This document shows, in pieces, positions 8,772-17,882 of a DNA stretch of 64,000 nt (its first letter is position 1; every line of letters begins with the position of its first letter). The stretch is taken from the NCBI GenBank assembly GCA_050299835.1, contig JBNKWP010000004.1, positions 124,001 through 188,000 of the forward strand, written 5' to 3'. The DNA is from JAJDOD01 sp050299835. Lineage in GTDB: Bacteria > Pseudomonadota > Alphaproteobacteria > Rhodobacterales > Rhodobacteraceae. The notes beneath the pieces were generated by a model. That model was not told the origin of the DNA. It did not search any database and saw nothing but the letters and a program-made list of their open reading frames with translations. The position numbers and the translations under genes were made by a program.

Positions 8772-9320
8772 TTAACTCGGCTCGTTCACGAAGACGGAAT
8801 TGGAGATCAGCACATAGCCGCCCAGTTCGTCCTTCGGGATCGAACGCCCGACACCGAAGCTGGGGAAGATGGAATCCACCACTGCGCAGACCCGGATCAG
8901 CATGTAGTCGTTTTCCGTCCCGTTCACGAAGTTCTTGGGCGGCTTGATCTCATCCGTCCGGTCACGGCAGTCCACGTCATCCTGCAGGTTGACGGTCCAG
9001 GTGTCGCGGTCCACCCGTGTCAGTTCGATCTTCGTCACTTCTTCGCAATTCGAGACCAGCATGGCATAGGTACAAATGGTCTTGCGGACATCGTCATGCT
9101 TCACTTCCGAGCCGCCGGAGAGCCGGATTTCGCGCACCGCGATATCGGTGGCCCGTTCCAGCATGACGGCACGAATGTTCATGATGGCGACCTCATAGGC
9201 CCCAAGGAACACGCCCACGAAGAATGGGAAGACCACGACGAATTCGACCGTCGCGACCCCTTTTTCGGACAGGCCGAACGCGCGCAGCGTCCGGCCCAGC
9301 TTATGTACAAGACCGATCAT
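8772..9320 (-). CDS. TadE/TadG-like pseudopilin
   Basis: 182 residues. The N-terminal GVATVEFVVVFPFFVGVFLG gives a prepilin-like motif with a conserved Glu and one transmembrane helix (about residues 20-45). The C-terminal part is extracytoplasmic, with three cysteines in two regions (TICTYAM, SNCEEV; later DCRDR and RVCAVV). The start codon overlaps the stop of the upstream tadG-like gene by 4 bp, so the two are translationally coupled. Role as a Tad pilus minor pseudopilin is inferred from family architecture. Confidence 0.8.
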   Translation of the reverse strand: MIGLVHKLGRTLRAFGLSEKGVATVEFVVVFPFFVGVFLGAYEVAIMNIRAVMLERATDIAVREIRLSGGSEVKHDDVRKTICTYAMLVSNCEEVTKIELTRVDRDTWTVNLQDDVDCRDRTDEIKPPKNFVNGTENDYMLIRVCAVVDSIFPSFGVGRSIPKDELGGYVLISNSVFVNEPS

Positions 9321-10999
9321 TGTGTCAGCTTCAACTGGTTGATCTGGTTTTTGATAGAGGCGAAGGCATACTGGATGTCCTGGCCCTGCACCCGATAGAA
9401 GTGCTGCTCGGAAGACGCGCAGGCTTCCATCACCGCAGCGGAGGCATCCGTCACCTCGAACCCGATCGTGAAGACCACGATACCAGCGTTCTTGGCCTGC
9501 GTGCAGATTCGCGACAGGCGCTGATCCTTGGAATCTTCATTGGGATAGCTGGACTGCGCCGGGATCACGTATCGGGGACCGCTATTATAGTACGGACCAT
9601 AAGCTCCCATCTCGTTGTAGAAGTCGCTCGCCTGACCAGTGCGGTAGTAGTAGCCGTTATAGGCCCGCCAGCGCATCCGCATGGAGTTCCACATTTCCAG
9701 CTTGGTCAGACGTTCGCTTTCCTCCGGAGCGTCGGATTCCCATTGACGGTCGGTTGCATCCCACCAGTAGACATTGCCATTGTCTTCCACGCGAACCTTA
9801 TAGTCGCCACTTGAGACATCGTAGTACCAGTCGCTCATGCCCTCTTTCGATTCGTCATCGAGATAGAACTGGTCGGTGTTGATCCCGTCGGTCATCAGCA
9901 CGATGAATTTCAGAACATCTTCGTAATCATGATCGCGCGGGCGCACGGTGAACTCGGAATCGATCGGAATGCCGTCGTCTCCATCCGCCTCAAGCGCGTT
10001 CAGCGTCGGCCGCATCGACGGGTCGAGCAGCGCCGTGCCCCATTTCATCGCAACGTCGATGGAGGTGTTGCCGTCGGCGGTGAAATCGTCGATCTGATTC
10101 TTCAGAGCTTCCGCGTCGTTGGACCAGGGCAGGATGTCCACGTAGCTTTCATCCCTGCAAACCTTGTTGCTCAAGCTGCGGCTGTACCAGCCGTTCCACG
10201 GATCGAAACTGGCCGTTTGCGACAGCGGGATCGGCTCCCAGACTTCGCTGCCGTCCGCATTTTCGACAACGTTGCCATCTTCATCGGTGACCGGGCGCCA
10301 GCGTTGTATTGCCGTCGTGTCGAAATCCGCTTCCTCGAAGTTCACGCAATGGGAAAATTCGTGATCATGCTCAGTGACCAACTGGTCGAGCAGGGCAGGA
10401 CCGGCCGACACCTGCGTGGAATAGGGAACCAGCGACAGGGAAACGCGGTTGTCATCTGCCCCTTCCAGAACACCATCGACGAAATCGGATGCGGCCTGCT
10501 GCATATTTTCCAGTTTCGATGACGGATTGCCCATCGACCCCGAAATATCCAGGATCAGGGACACTTCCACATCGTTGATCGATTGTTCGGCTTCTGAGGC
10601 ACCGCTATAGGGCAGCCAGTCGATTCCGATCATGTTCATAAGCATGGTGGGCGATTTCGCCTCGACCCTGACTGCCACCTGGCGCCCCGTGACCACCGGC
10701 ATCGCGCCGACTTCCTTGACCGCGATATCGTCGTCATCGACCCGAATTCCGACTTTGGCCAGGTAGTCCTTCACAACTTCTTTGGCCGTAACGGTCTGGC
10801 GAAGGTTTGCCGCCGCAAGCACCGCACGGTCCGTCGCGTTCTGGACGTGAGTCCGTCGGTTCTCGTACATCATCAGGTCCACGGCGATCCCGCCGAAGAT
10901 GATCATCGTCAAGAAAATAAACATGGAAAAAATGATGAGGGATCCCTCTTCATCTTTCCTGAAACGCTTCAAGCGCGTTCCGAAGCCACTTCTGAACAT
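9317..10999 (-). CDS. TadG-like protein with von Willebrand factor A domain
   Basis: 560 residues from ATG 10999, preceded by AAGGGGAA. The N-terminus has a basic stretch, then GSLIIFSMFIFLTMIIFGG (prepilin-like TadG helix). The vWA MIDAS motif DISGSMG is near residue 160 and VLMTDGINTD lies later. The C-terminal half is rich in Tyr, Trp and Ser. TadG proteins with vWA domains are thought to help anchor or assemble Flp pili at the envelope. It is first of three coupled tad genes, and the cluster lies between ftsZ and lpxC, which I do not know as a standard location. Confidence 0.85.
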   Translation of the reverse strand: MFRSGFGTRLKRFRKDEEGSLIIFSMFIFLTMIIFGGIAVDLMMYENRRTHVQNATDRAVLAAANLRQTVTAKEVVKDYLAKVGIRVDDDDIAVKEVGAMPVVTGRQVAVRVEAKSPTMLMNMIGIDWLPYSGASEAEQSINDVEVSLILDISGSMGNPSSKLENMQQAASDFVDGVLEGADDNRVSLSLVPYSTQVSAGPALLDQLVTEHDHEFSHCVNFEEADFDTTAIQRWRPVTDEDGNVVENADGSEVWEPIPLSQTASFDPWNGWYSRSLSNKVCRDESYVDILPWSNDAEALKNQIDDFTADGNTSIDVAMKWGTALLDPSMRPTLNALEADGDDGIPIDSEFTVRPRDHDYEDVLKFIVLMTDGINTDQFYLDDESKEGMSDWYYDVSSGDYKVRVEDNGNVYWWDATDRQWESDAPEESERLTKLEMWNSMRMRWRAYNGYYYRTGQASDFYNEMGAYGPYYNSGPRYVIPAQSSYPNEDSKDQRLSRICTQAKNAGIVVFTIGFEVTDASAAVMEACASSEQHFYRVQGQDIQYAFASIKNQINQLKLTQ

Positions 11000-11169
11000 T
11001 GTCTTCCCCTTCGCACAAGAAACAACATGGCGCACGGCACCGGGGAGGACATTCGTTAATGAGGGTGTCGAAAGTGGGGCGCTATTGAGGTTGTTTATGT
11101 ACCGTTCATCCTCAAACTACTAAAATTGTAAACCATCTCCGGGCATTTCCGGCGATTGTTGCCAGTCAC

Positions 11170-11198
11170 AAAAAAGAAGGGCCAGCTTTCGCCGGCCC
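11170..11198 (-). terminator. Intrinsic terminator of ftsZ
   Basis: On the minus strand GGGCCGGC, tetraloop GAAA, GCTGGCCC (one G-T pair), followed by TTCTTTTTT, 27 bp past the ftsZ stop. A strong rho-independent terminator isolating ftsZ from the tad genes. Confidence 0.9.
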
Positions 11199-11224
11199 AC
11201 AGGGAGTGAAAGGCTCTTGCAGCG

Positions 11225-12724
11225 TCAGTTGGCCTGACGCCGCAGGAACGCCGGAATTTCAATCCGCTCCTGATCTTCGTGCGATCCACCGTGACCTGCC
11301 TGATCCCGGCTGACCGGAGGTTGCTGGCGCACGGCCCCTTCGGTCGCACCGGACATCCGGTTGATCAGCGTGTTGATCCCGAAACGCGGACGCTCATGCT
11401 CAGAGGACGCTGCCTCGCGCTGCATCCCCGGTTCGGCGGCAGCCGAACTGTGATTGGCCATCGAGCCGGGCACCCGCCCCGTCAGACGCTCCAGACGCGC
11501 AATCGCTTCAGGCGTCGGCGTTCCGGGTGCCGGGCGGGCTGCCTCGGCGTGCTGCGGTGCGGGTTGATAGGCCGGCGGCGGCAGGCCGTCATCGGCAACC
11601 GCGGGACGCGGTTCCATCCGCTCCAGCAGGCTCGGTTCGCTCTCCTGAGCCGCCACGGCGGCAGGGTACTCCACCACGTCCGGCTGCGGTTCGGGCGCAG
11701 GTTGAGGCGCGACCGCTTCCACCGGCGTTGACCGCACCGGCGGAGTCGCGGCTGCCATGACCACGTCGATACCGGTCGCCACAACGCTGACGCGCATTTT
11801 GCCTTGCATCGAGCTTTCCATCGTGGAGCCGACGATGATATTCGCATCCGGATCGACCTCTTCGCGAATGCGGTTCGCCGCCTCGTCGAGTTCGAACAGC
11901 GTCAGGTCGTCGCCGCCGGTGATGTTGATCAGAACGCCTTTCGCGCCCTTCAGGCTGATTTCGTCCAGAAGCGGATTGGCAATCGCCTTCTCGGCAGCCT
12001 GAACCGCGCGATCGTCGCCCTCGGCCTCGCCCGTGCCCATCATCGCCTTGCCCATCTCGTCCATCACGGCGCGCACGTCCGCGAAGTCAAGATTGATCAG
12101 GCCCGGACGCACCATCAGGTCAGTCACGCCCTTCACACCCTGGTGCAGAACGTCGTCGGCCATCGAGAACGCCTCGGTGAAGGTCGTCTTCTCATTGGCC
12201 AGCCGGAACAGGTTCTGGTTCGGAATGATGATCAGTGTATCGACCATCTTCTGCAGCGCCTCGACGCCCTCTTCCGCCTGGCGCATCCGCTTGGCACCCT
12301 CGAACTGGAAGGGCTTTGTCACGACGCCCACGGTGAGCACACCAAGCTCACGGGCCGCCTGCGCGATGATCGGCGCGGCACCCGTCCCGGTCCCGCCGCC
12401 CATGCCAGCGGTGATGAAGCACATATGCGCACCGGCCAGGTGATCCACGATTTCTTCAATCGTCTCCTCTGCCGCGGCAGCGCCGACAGAGGGACGCGCC
12501 CCGGCGCCCAGCCCCTCGGTCACCTTCACACCCATCTGTATCTTGGTCGATGCGTTCGATTGCTGAAGCGCCTGGGCGTCGGTATTCGCCACGACGAATT
12601 CGACCCCTTCCAATTGCTTTTCAATCATATTGTTGACGGCATTGCCGCCGGCACCACCGACACCGAAGACCGTAATCCGAGGTTTCAACTCTTCGTGGGT
12701 TGGCATCATCAAATTCAACGTCAT
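11225..12724 (-). CDS. ftsZ: Cell division protein FtsZ
   Basis: Tubulin-like GTPase that forms the division ring. 499 residues, long for the family because of a Pro/Ala-rich linker of about 150 residues typical of Rhodobacterales. The GTP site GGGTGTGAAP is near residue 110 and the T7-loop region NLDFADVRAVM near 215. The conserved C-terminal peptide (IEIPAFLRRQ), which binds FtsA, ends the protein. It follows ftsQ-ftsA and a small secreted protein, with a gap of about 430 bp containing its own promoter region and a DnaA box, and has its own terminator. Confidence 0.98.
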   Translation of the reverse strand: MTLNLMMPTHEELKPRITVFGVGGAGGNAVNNMIEKQLEGVEFVVANTDAQALQQSNASTKIQMGVKVTEGLGAGARPSVGAAAAEETIEEIVDHLAGAHMCFITAGMGGGTGTGAAPIIAQAARELGVLTVGVVTKPFQFEGAKRMRQAEEGVEALQKMVDTLIIIPNQNLFRLANEKTTFTEAFSMADDVLHQGVKGVTDLMVRPGLINLDFADVRAVMDEMGKAMMGTGEAEGDDRAVQAAEKAIANPLLDEISLKGAKGVLINITGGDDLTLFELDEAANRIREEVDPDANIIVGSTMESSMQGKMRVSVVATGIDVVMAAATPPVRSTPVEAVAPQPAPEPQPDVVEYPAAVAAQESEPSLLERMEPRPAVADDGLPPPAYQPAPQHAEAARPAPGTPTPEAIARLERLTGRVPGSMANHSSAAAEPGMQREAASSEHERPRFGINTLINRMSGATEGAVRQQPPVSRDQAGHGGSHEDQERIEIPAFLRRQAN

Positions 12725-13158
12725 GGGTTCTTCCGCCTGTATCTTTTTTCTCGCACGCCACCGGGCAGAGGCGCTTTCTGTCCCGGCTCTACGGGCCTAA
12801 TTGGGGTGATGGGACATTAACGAAATCCCGACCTCAGGTCACCCCGATTCGGCCCCGAAACCACGAAATATGGCGATTTTTTGTCTGCCCTCCGCTTCAT
12901 ATAGAGCCATTCGCAATATCCTGTGTATTGTCGCGGGTTTAGCCCACAATCTTCACAGATACGGTCCATTGTACCGCGCAAAATTCACACGCGATAGTTG
13001 TGCTCTACAATCGGAGGGGTCTGCTCGCCGCCTCGTGGCCCTTTTTCGAGCCTTGTGGATAACTTAACAGATTCGGTTCAGGTCGTCGCGGAAAATTCGC
13101 CGCTTCGGCGCGGAGATCGTGCGTCCGGAAACTGAGCCTGTTTCCGCCAGAAGCTGCA
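12725..13158. other. Leader and upstream region of ftsZ
   Basis: 434 bp without a convincing gene. It is A+T-richer than the flanks at 12865-13015 and should hold the ftsZ promoter(s), but I cannot pick one -35/-10 pair with confidence. A perfect DnaA box is at 13054-13062. Short frames here lack codon bias. Confidence 0.5.
13054..13062 (-). promoter_or_regulatory. DnaA box upstream of ftsZ
   Basis: TGTGGATAA, the complement of the perfect DnaA box TTATCCACA, about 330 bp upstream of the ftsZ start. A single box may be chance, but DnaA control of ftsZ is known in other alphaproteobacteria. Confidence 0.4.
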
Positions 13159-13554
13159 TCATGCGGACGGCAACATCGGACAGCCCAAAGGCTCCTCCGA
13201 AATCTCCACCACTTCCTGGATTTCACCGGTGTTGGCCGACAGAACCAGAAGCGTCTCATCGCGGCGGAACGTCCACCAGCAGGCTTTCTCACTTGGCTCA
13301 TCGTCATAGAGAAAGCAAAGCTGATCTGTTTCAATCGTGATCGTGCCATAGACGCACTCACCGCCCGCCCGGCGCCAGACCGACAGTCTCGGACTCAGAT
13401 ATTCCTCAACGCCCACCAGCGACTTCGATTTCAGATCATGAAACGTCAGTGTCTTGCCATTGGCAATCGCCAGAAACTCTTCCGGCGCGATCCGCTCCTG
13501 CGCCGTCGCTGCAAAACCCGCCATCACCAGGCACAGCAGGGCAAGGCCGCGCAT
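13159..13554 (-). CDS. Small secreted protein of the ftsA-ftsZ interval, unknown function
   Basis: 131 residues. The start ATG at 13554 overlaps the ftsA stop by one base (TGATG), so translation is coupled. A signal peptide (MRGLALLCLVMAGFAATAQ) is evident. The mature part has four cysteines (GGECVYG, LCFLYD, ACWWTF, LGCPML), suggesting two disulfides in the periplasm, and the sequence reads as a small beta-rich domain. I do not recognise the family. Position hints at an envelope or division role, but that is only context. Confidence 0.75.
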   Translation of the reverse strand: MRGLALLCLVMAGFAATAQERIAPEEFLAIANGKTLTFHDLKSKSLVGVEEYLSPRLSVWRRAGGECVYGTITIETDQLCFLYDDEPSEKACWWTFRRDETLLVLSANTGEIQEVVEISEEPLGCPMLPSA

Positions 13555-14888
13555 CACCAGTTGTCCTTGAACCACTTCACCGCCCGCCTCAGCGAACGCG
13601 GTGCGCCCATCTCCGACGGCATCTCGAAATCCCACCATTCGTCCTGCGGATGCGCCGCGAACAGCGACAACCCGACCGATCCGGCAAAGGCCGCGCCCGT
13701 CGCCGCCTGCGGCAGACCATGCACCCGCAAGGGCCGCCCCACCCGCACCTGCTGGCCGAGCACCTTCGGTGCCAGCGTATCGAGCCCGGGGATTTGGCTC
13801 GCGCCTCCCGTCAGGACGATCTGCTGAGACGGCAGATGCTCGAACCCGGCGGCGTCGAGACGCTGGCGCACCTCCTCCAGAATCTCCTCGATCCGGGGCC
13901 GGATGATCCCGATCAGCTCCGCCCGGCTCACCGTCCGCCGATCATGCTCCCAGTCGCCGGTCTCGCCGCCGATCTCGATCATCTCCCGGTCGTCCATGCC
14001 GGTCGCCACGACGCCGCCATGGAATGTCTTGATCCGCTCCGCCACCGCCAGCGACACCTGCAACCCCTTGGAGATATCCTGCGTCACATGATCCCCGCCG
14101 AGCCGCACGGCGTCGGCATAGATCATGTGCTTTTTCATGAAGATCGACAGCCCGGTCGTGCCGCCGCCCATGTCGATACAAGCTGCACCCAGTTCCTGCT
14201 CGTCCTCCACCAGCGCCGCCATGCCGGAGACATAAGCCGAGTTCGCAACGCCGGCGAGCTCCAGGTCACAGCGCTTCAGGCAATAGATCAGGTTCTCGAT
14301 CACCGCCCGGTCCACGGTCAGAAGATGCATGTCACAGGCCAGCCGCTGCCCGATCTGGTCCCGCGGGTCGATCAGCCCCGAGCGATGGTCCAGCGCGAAA
14401 TTCACCGGCTGCGCGTGCAAAACCTCCCGTTCGGCGCCGTAATCCGGCACATCGCACGACGCCAGAACACGGGCCACGTCCTGTTCCGACACCACGTCGG
14501 TCTCGACATTCACCGTGCCCGCCAGCCCATAGGACCGGGGCTGCCCTCCGGACAGACAGGCGATCACGTGATCCACCCGCGTATTCGCCATCTTCTGCGC
14601 CGCCTGGACAGCGGTGCGGATGGCCCGCTCGGTCTCCTGTACCGCGCAGGTTTCGCCCAGTTCGATGCCGCGCGACCGCGTGGTGGACGCGCCGATCACC
14701 CGGAACTGGGTCTGCCCGGCCATCGCACCGATCCCCTCGCCCTCCTGAATCCGCGTCCGCCCGTCGAAGCGCAGAACCAGACAAGCGATCTTCGAGGTTC
14801 CCACGTCGAGAATGGCGACCACGCCCCGCTGGATCGCCGCCCGCCGCATCGCCCGCATGGAGCGCTGTGCCTCGTAAAGATCACTCAT
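13554..14888 (-). CDS. ftsA: Cell division protein FtsA
   Basis: Actin-like ATPase that tethers FtsZ to the membrane. 444 residues. The phosphate-1 motif AILDVGTSKIACLV is near residue 25, the phosphate-2 region DMGGGTTGLSIF near 240 and the adenosine motif VLTGGASQIPG near 360. The C-terminus ends in a short amphipathic stretch (RAVKWFKDNW) that would serve as membrane anchor. It starts 3 bp after ftsQ and overlaps the following small gene by one base. Confidence 0.96.
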   Translation of the reverse strand: MSDLYEAQRSMRAMRRAAIQRGVVAILDVGTSKIACLVLRFDGRTRIQEGEGIGAMAGQTQFRVIGASTTRSRGIELGETCAVQETERAIRTAVQAAQKMANTRVDHVIACLSGGQPRSYGLAGTVNVETDVVSEQDVARVLASCDVPDYGAEREVLHAQPVNFALDHRSGLIDPRDQIGQRLACDMHLLTVDRAVIENLIYCLKRCDLELAGVANSAYVSGMAALVEDEQELGAACIDMGGGTTGLSIFMKKHMIYADAVRLGGDHVTQDISKGLQVSLAVAERIKTFHGGVVATGMDDREMIEIGGETGDWEHDRRTVSRAELIGIIRPRIEEILEEVRQRLDAAGFEHLPSQQIVLTGGASQIPGLDTLAPKVLGQQVRVGRPLRVHGLPQAATGAAFAGSVGLSLFAAHPQDEWWDFEMPSEMGAPRSLRRAVKWFKDNW

Positions 14889-14891
14889 TGC

Positions 14892-15821
14892 CTATTCGCC
14901 CTCGTCCAAAATGAAATCTGTCTCGAACAACCCGTCGATCCCGCTATTGCCGCGCCGCACCACCAGCCGCTGCGGATTGCGAAAGTCGACCACCGAGATA
15001 TCGCGCGCCAGCAAATCCTGCGTCCCGTCCAGCGCGATCACCCGGTACAGCGCCTGCAACGCGCCCACTTCCGGCAGCAGGATCCGCTGATCCTGCGTCA
15101 GCACCACGTCCCAGCGCCGCTCGCCCACGCGCAGAAACCCGCGCAGACGGTCCGCGATCGGCCCGGCGGCGGCGAAAAGCTCAAGCGCCTCACCCACCGC
15201 CGCGTCGGCGCCCTTGCCCACGACAAGCGGCAGTTCGGGGCGTTCCACCCGGCTTGCCAGCCCGACCACGCGATGCCCTTCCGGATCGATCAGTTCCAAC
15301 CCGTCGTCATTGCGCCAGACCGCCGCCGGAACCCGCTCGGTCACCGTCACCGTCAGCACGCCCCCGCCGCGCACATGCACGAAGGCCGATGCCACAGCAT
15401 CCAGTTCCTCGATCCGGTCGCGCAGCTCGTCGAGGTCGAGATCGAAGGACGATACCGGGAAATCGAGCGACAGCACCTCACGCACATCCGCGCTGACCGG
15501 GGAGGAGGCATTCTCCACCGCCATCATCCGCACCATGAACTCGGGCCGCTCCTCGACCTGCCGCCTCAGTTCCGCGAACCGGTCCTTGGCCTCCTGCACC
15601 CGCACCGGATCGGAGGCCCAGAAGGCCGCGACACTGGCAAGGATCAGAACCGGAAGCCCATAGCGCAGGAACAGCTTCACGCCGCCCCGCATGAAAAGCC
15701 GGTTCAGCTTGTAGGACAGACGCGACGGCGCCGGGTCGCGCTTCACGCGCGGCTTCTTCTTCCGCACTTTCCGTTCGGTGTCGGGCAGAAGCCGCTTCTG
15801 ATACTCCCTCACCTGTCGCAT
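14892..15821 (-). CDS. ftsQ: Cell division protein FtsQ
   Basis: 309 residues from MRQVREYQKRLL. The cytoplasmic tail is highly basic (KVRKKKPRVKR), one transmembrane helix (GLPVLILASVAAFWAS) lies at about 60-77, and a POTRA/FtsQ periplasmic domain follows. FtsQ bridges the cytoplasmic ring and septal peptidoglycan synthases. The start at 15821 overlaps ddl by 13 bp; an upstream start at 15848 is also in frame but less likely. Confidence 0.93.
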   Translation of the reverse strand: MRQVREYQKRLLPDTERKVRKKKPRVKRDPAPSRLSYKLNRLFMRGGVKLFLRYGLPVLILASVAAFWASDPVRVQEAKDRFAELRRQVEERPEFMVRMMAVENASSPVSADVREVLSLDFPVSSFDLDLDELRDRIEELDAVASAFVHVRGGGVLTVTVTERVPAAVWRNDDGLELIDPEGHRVVGLASRVERPELPLVVGKGADAAVGEALELFAAAGPIADRLRGFLRVGERRWDVVLTQDQRILLPEVGALQALYRVIALDGTQDLLARDISVVDFRNPQRLVVRRGNSGIDGLFETDFILDEGE

Positions 15822-16723
15822 GAGGCGTCCTTCACGATCCAGTCGCAAAGCTCGGGGAAGCTGATCCCCAACTGCGCCGCCTGCTCCGGCACCAGCGAAG
15901 TCGGCGTCATCCCCGGCTGCGTATTGGTCTCCAGCGCGAACAGGCCCGCCAGCCCCCGGCTGTCATCCCAGCGAAAATCCGTCCGGCTCACGCCCCGGCA
16001 GCCCAGGACCTCATGCGCGGTCTTGGCCTGCGCCAGACAGGCCTCCGTAATCTCGTCAGGCACCTCGGCGGGCACCACATGAGACGACCCGCCTGTCGCA
16101 TATTTCGCATGATAGTCGTACCAGCCCGCCGTCACGATCTCGGTCACGCAAAGCGCCCGGTCGCCCATGACGCTGACGGTCAGCTCGCGTCCGGGCACAT
16201 AGGCCTCCACCATCAAACGTTCCGGCATGTCGTCCAAGATCATCGGCGGCCCGTTGGCCGACTCATGCACGATATAGATCCCGACAGATGATCCCTCGTT
16301 ATTCGGTTTCACCACGTAAGGCGGCGCCATCACATGCCCCGCGACGATCTCCACCTTGTCACGAATGAGCGACGGCATAACCGGGATCCCAGCCGCTTCG
16401 AACACCGCCTTCGTCCGCGTCTTGTCCATCGCCAGGGCCGAGGCCAGAACCCCGGAATGGGTATAGGGAATGCGCAGCCACTCAAGAATGCCCTGCGCAC
16501 AGCCATCCTCGCCCCAGCGGCCATGCAGCGCATTGAAGACGACATCCGGACGCGCAGCCGCAAGGCGCGTCGCGACATCCGCGCCCGCATCCAGTTCGCT
16601 CACATTGTATCCAGCCTCCCGCAGTGCGGCGGCGCATTCGCGCCCGGAGGACAGGGACACCTCGCGCTCAGCCGAGGGGCCGCCCATCAGGACCGTCACT
16701 GTCGGGGTTGCCCTGCTCGACAT
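15809..16723 (-). CDS. ddl: D-alanine--D-alanine ligase
   Basis: ATP-grasp ligase making D-Ala-D-Ala for the peptidoglycan stem peptide. 304 residues. MGGPSAEREVSL is at the N-terminus, VKPNNEGSSVG near residue 140, the D-Ala loop region near 200 and the metal-binding NTQPGMT near 270. It is DdlB-type by its place in the division cluster between murB and ftsQ, and its end overlaps the start of ftsQ. Confidence 0.96.
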   Translation of the reverse strand: MSSRATPTVTVLMGGPSAEREVSLSSGRECAAALREAGYNVSELDAGADVATRLAAARPDVVFNALHGRWGEDGCAQGILEWLRIPYTHSGVLASALAMDKTRTKAVFEAAGIPVMPSLIRDKVEIVAGHVMAPPYVVKPNNEGSSVGIYIVHESANGPPMILDDMPERLMVEAYVPGRELTVSVMGDRALCVTEIVTAGWYDYHAKYATGGSSHVVPAEVPDEITEACLAQAKTAHEVLGCRGVSRTDFRWDDSRGLAGLFALETNTQPGMTPTSLVPEQAAQLGISFPELCDWIVKDASCDR

Positions 16724-16780
16724 ACCCGTCTTGACCTGTATTGCTGCCCGGGTTTTGCCCCGTGCGATTTCATTGCTGCC

Positions 16781-17710
16781 TCAAGGGGCCGGTTCGCCGA
16801 CCCTCATGATCTCCCACTCTAACCTGATTCCCGAATGCGCGAACACCCTTTCCCGCACTTCCTCGCCCAGACCTTCCAGATCGGCCGCCGTGGCGCCCCC
16901 GGTATTGACCAGAAAATTCGGATGCTTGGGCGACATCTGCGCGCCCCCGCGCCGCGCGCCGCGCATCCCCGCCGCGTCGATCACCGACCAGGCCTTCAGT
17001 TCATGGGTGTCATCCGACTTGCCCGTGGACGAAAAACCCGCAGGATTCCTGAAAGTCGACCCCGCCGTCAGCTCCTTCGTCGGCTGGCTTGCATCCCGCC
17101 GCGCCAACTGATCCTCCATCCGCGCCACAAGAACCTCTGGCTCCCCGGCGTCGGCCTGAAAGACCGCCCGAACGATCACCGCCCCCGGCGGAATCTCGCT
17201 CGACCGGTAGGCAAAGCGCAGATCGTCACGCATCAGCGACGCCCGCGACCCGTCGCGCAACACCAAATCCGCGCTCACCAGATGATCGGCCACATAGGAC
17301 CCGTAGCACCCGGCATTCATCCGCACCGCACCGCCGATGGCCCCCGGAATGGTCCGCAAGAAAGTCAGGTCCAGCCCCGCCTCCGCCGCCGTCCTCGCCA
17401 CGGCAGCATCGAGCGCCGCCGCCCCGGCGATCACCCGGTTGCCTTCAATCTCCACACCCGAAAAAGCCCGGCCCAACCTGACGACCACACCGCGCACGCC
17501 ACCGTCGCGCACGATCAGGTTCGATCCCACGCCCATCGGAAACATCGGCACCTCTGCGGGCAGCGCGCCAAGAAACCCCGCAAGGTCCTCCTCATCCGCC
17601 GGCAGGAAAAACCACTCCGCAGGCCCGCCGACCCGGAGCCATGTCAGTCCCGACAAATCGCGCCCTTCCGCCAGCCGCCCGCGCGGCTCGTATCCATCAA
17701 GCAATCCCAT
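16781..17710 (-). CDS. murB: UDP-N-acetylenolpyruvoylglucosamine reductase MurB
   Basis: FAD-dependent reductase that makes UDP-MurNAc. 309 residues from MGLLDGYEPRG. FAD-binding motifs include GVGSNLIVRDGG (near 65) and TIPGAIGGAVRMNAG (near 120). The catalytic Ser region AGSTFRNPAG is near 220 and the catalytic Glu lies in the C-terminal RLEWEIMRVG. A start 15 bp upstream (17725) is possible. It lies between ddl and a dispersed repeat. Confidence 0.95.
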   Translation of the reverse strand: MGLLDGYEPRGRLAEGRDLSGLTWLRVGGPAEWFFLPADEEDLAGFLGALPAEVPMFPMGVGSNLIVRDGGVRGVVVRLGRAFSGVEIEGNRVIAGAAALDAAVARTAAEAGLDLTFLRTIPGAIGGAVRMNAGCYGSYVADHLVSADLVLRDGSRASLMRDDLRFAYRSSEIPPGAVIVRAVFQADAGEPEVLVARMEDQLARRDASQPTKELTAGSTFRNPAGFSSTGKSDDTHELKAWSVIDAAGMRGARRGGAQMSPKHPNFLVNTGGATAADLEGLGEEVRERVFAHSGIRLEWEIMRVGEPAP

Positions 17711-17760
17711 GCCCCCGGCTAGCATTCAGGCCTGACGGGCACAATTTGATTCAAATTGCC

Positions 17761-17882
17761 CATCATCCTGTTAAAAATACTCCGGGGGTGAGCGGCGCCT
17801 CGGAAAAGGTCCGGGGGACCTTTTCAGCCGCGAACGCGCGAACGCGCAGGGTGTCCGAAGGAGAAGAGGGGGCAGCGCCCCT
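17761..17882. repeat. Dispersed intergenic repeat, copy 1
   Basis: Shares CATCCTGT, AAATACTCCGGGG, GTGAGCGGCG and CTCGGAAAAGGTCC with the copy at 31011-31120. Contains the hairpin AAAAGGTCC-GGG-GGACCTTTT followed by CAGCCGCGAACGCGCG, and ends in a GGGGGCAGCGCCCC-like stretch. It fills the gap between the DUF2484 gene and murB. Confidence 0.85.

Noticed and set aside
13449..16082. 877-codon plus-strand frame
   Set aside because: Antisense to ftsA, ftsQ and ddl. Its length reflects codon bias of the real genes.
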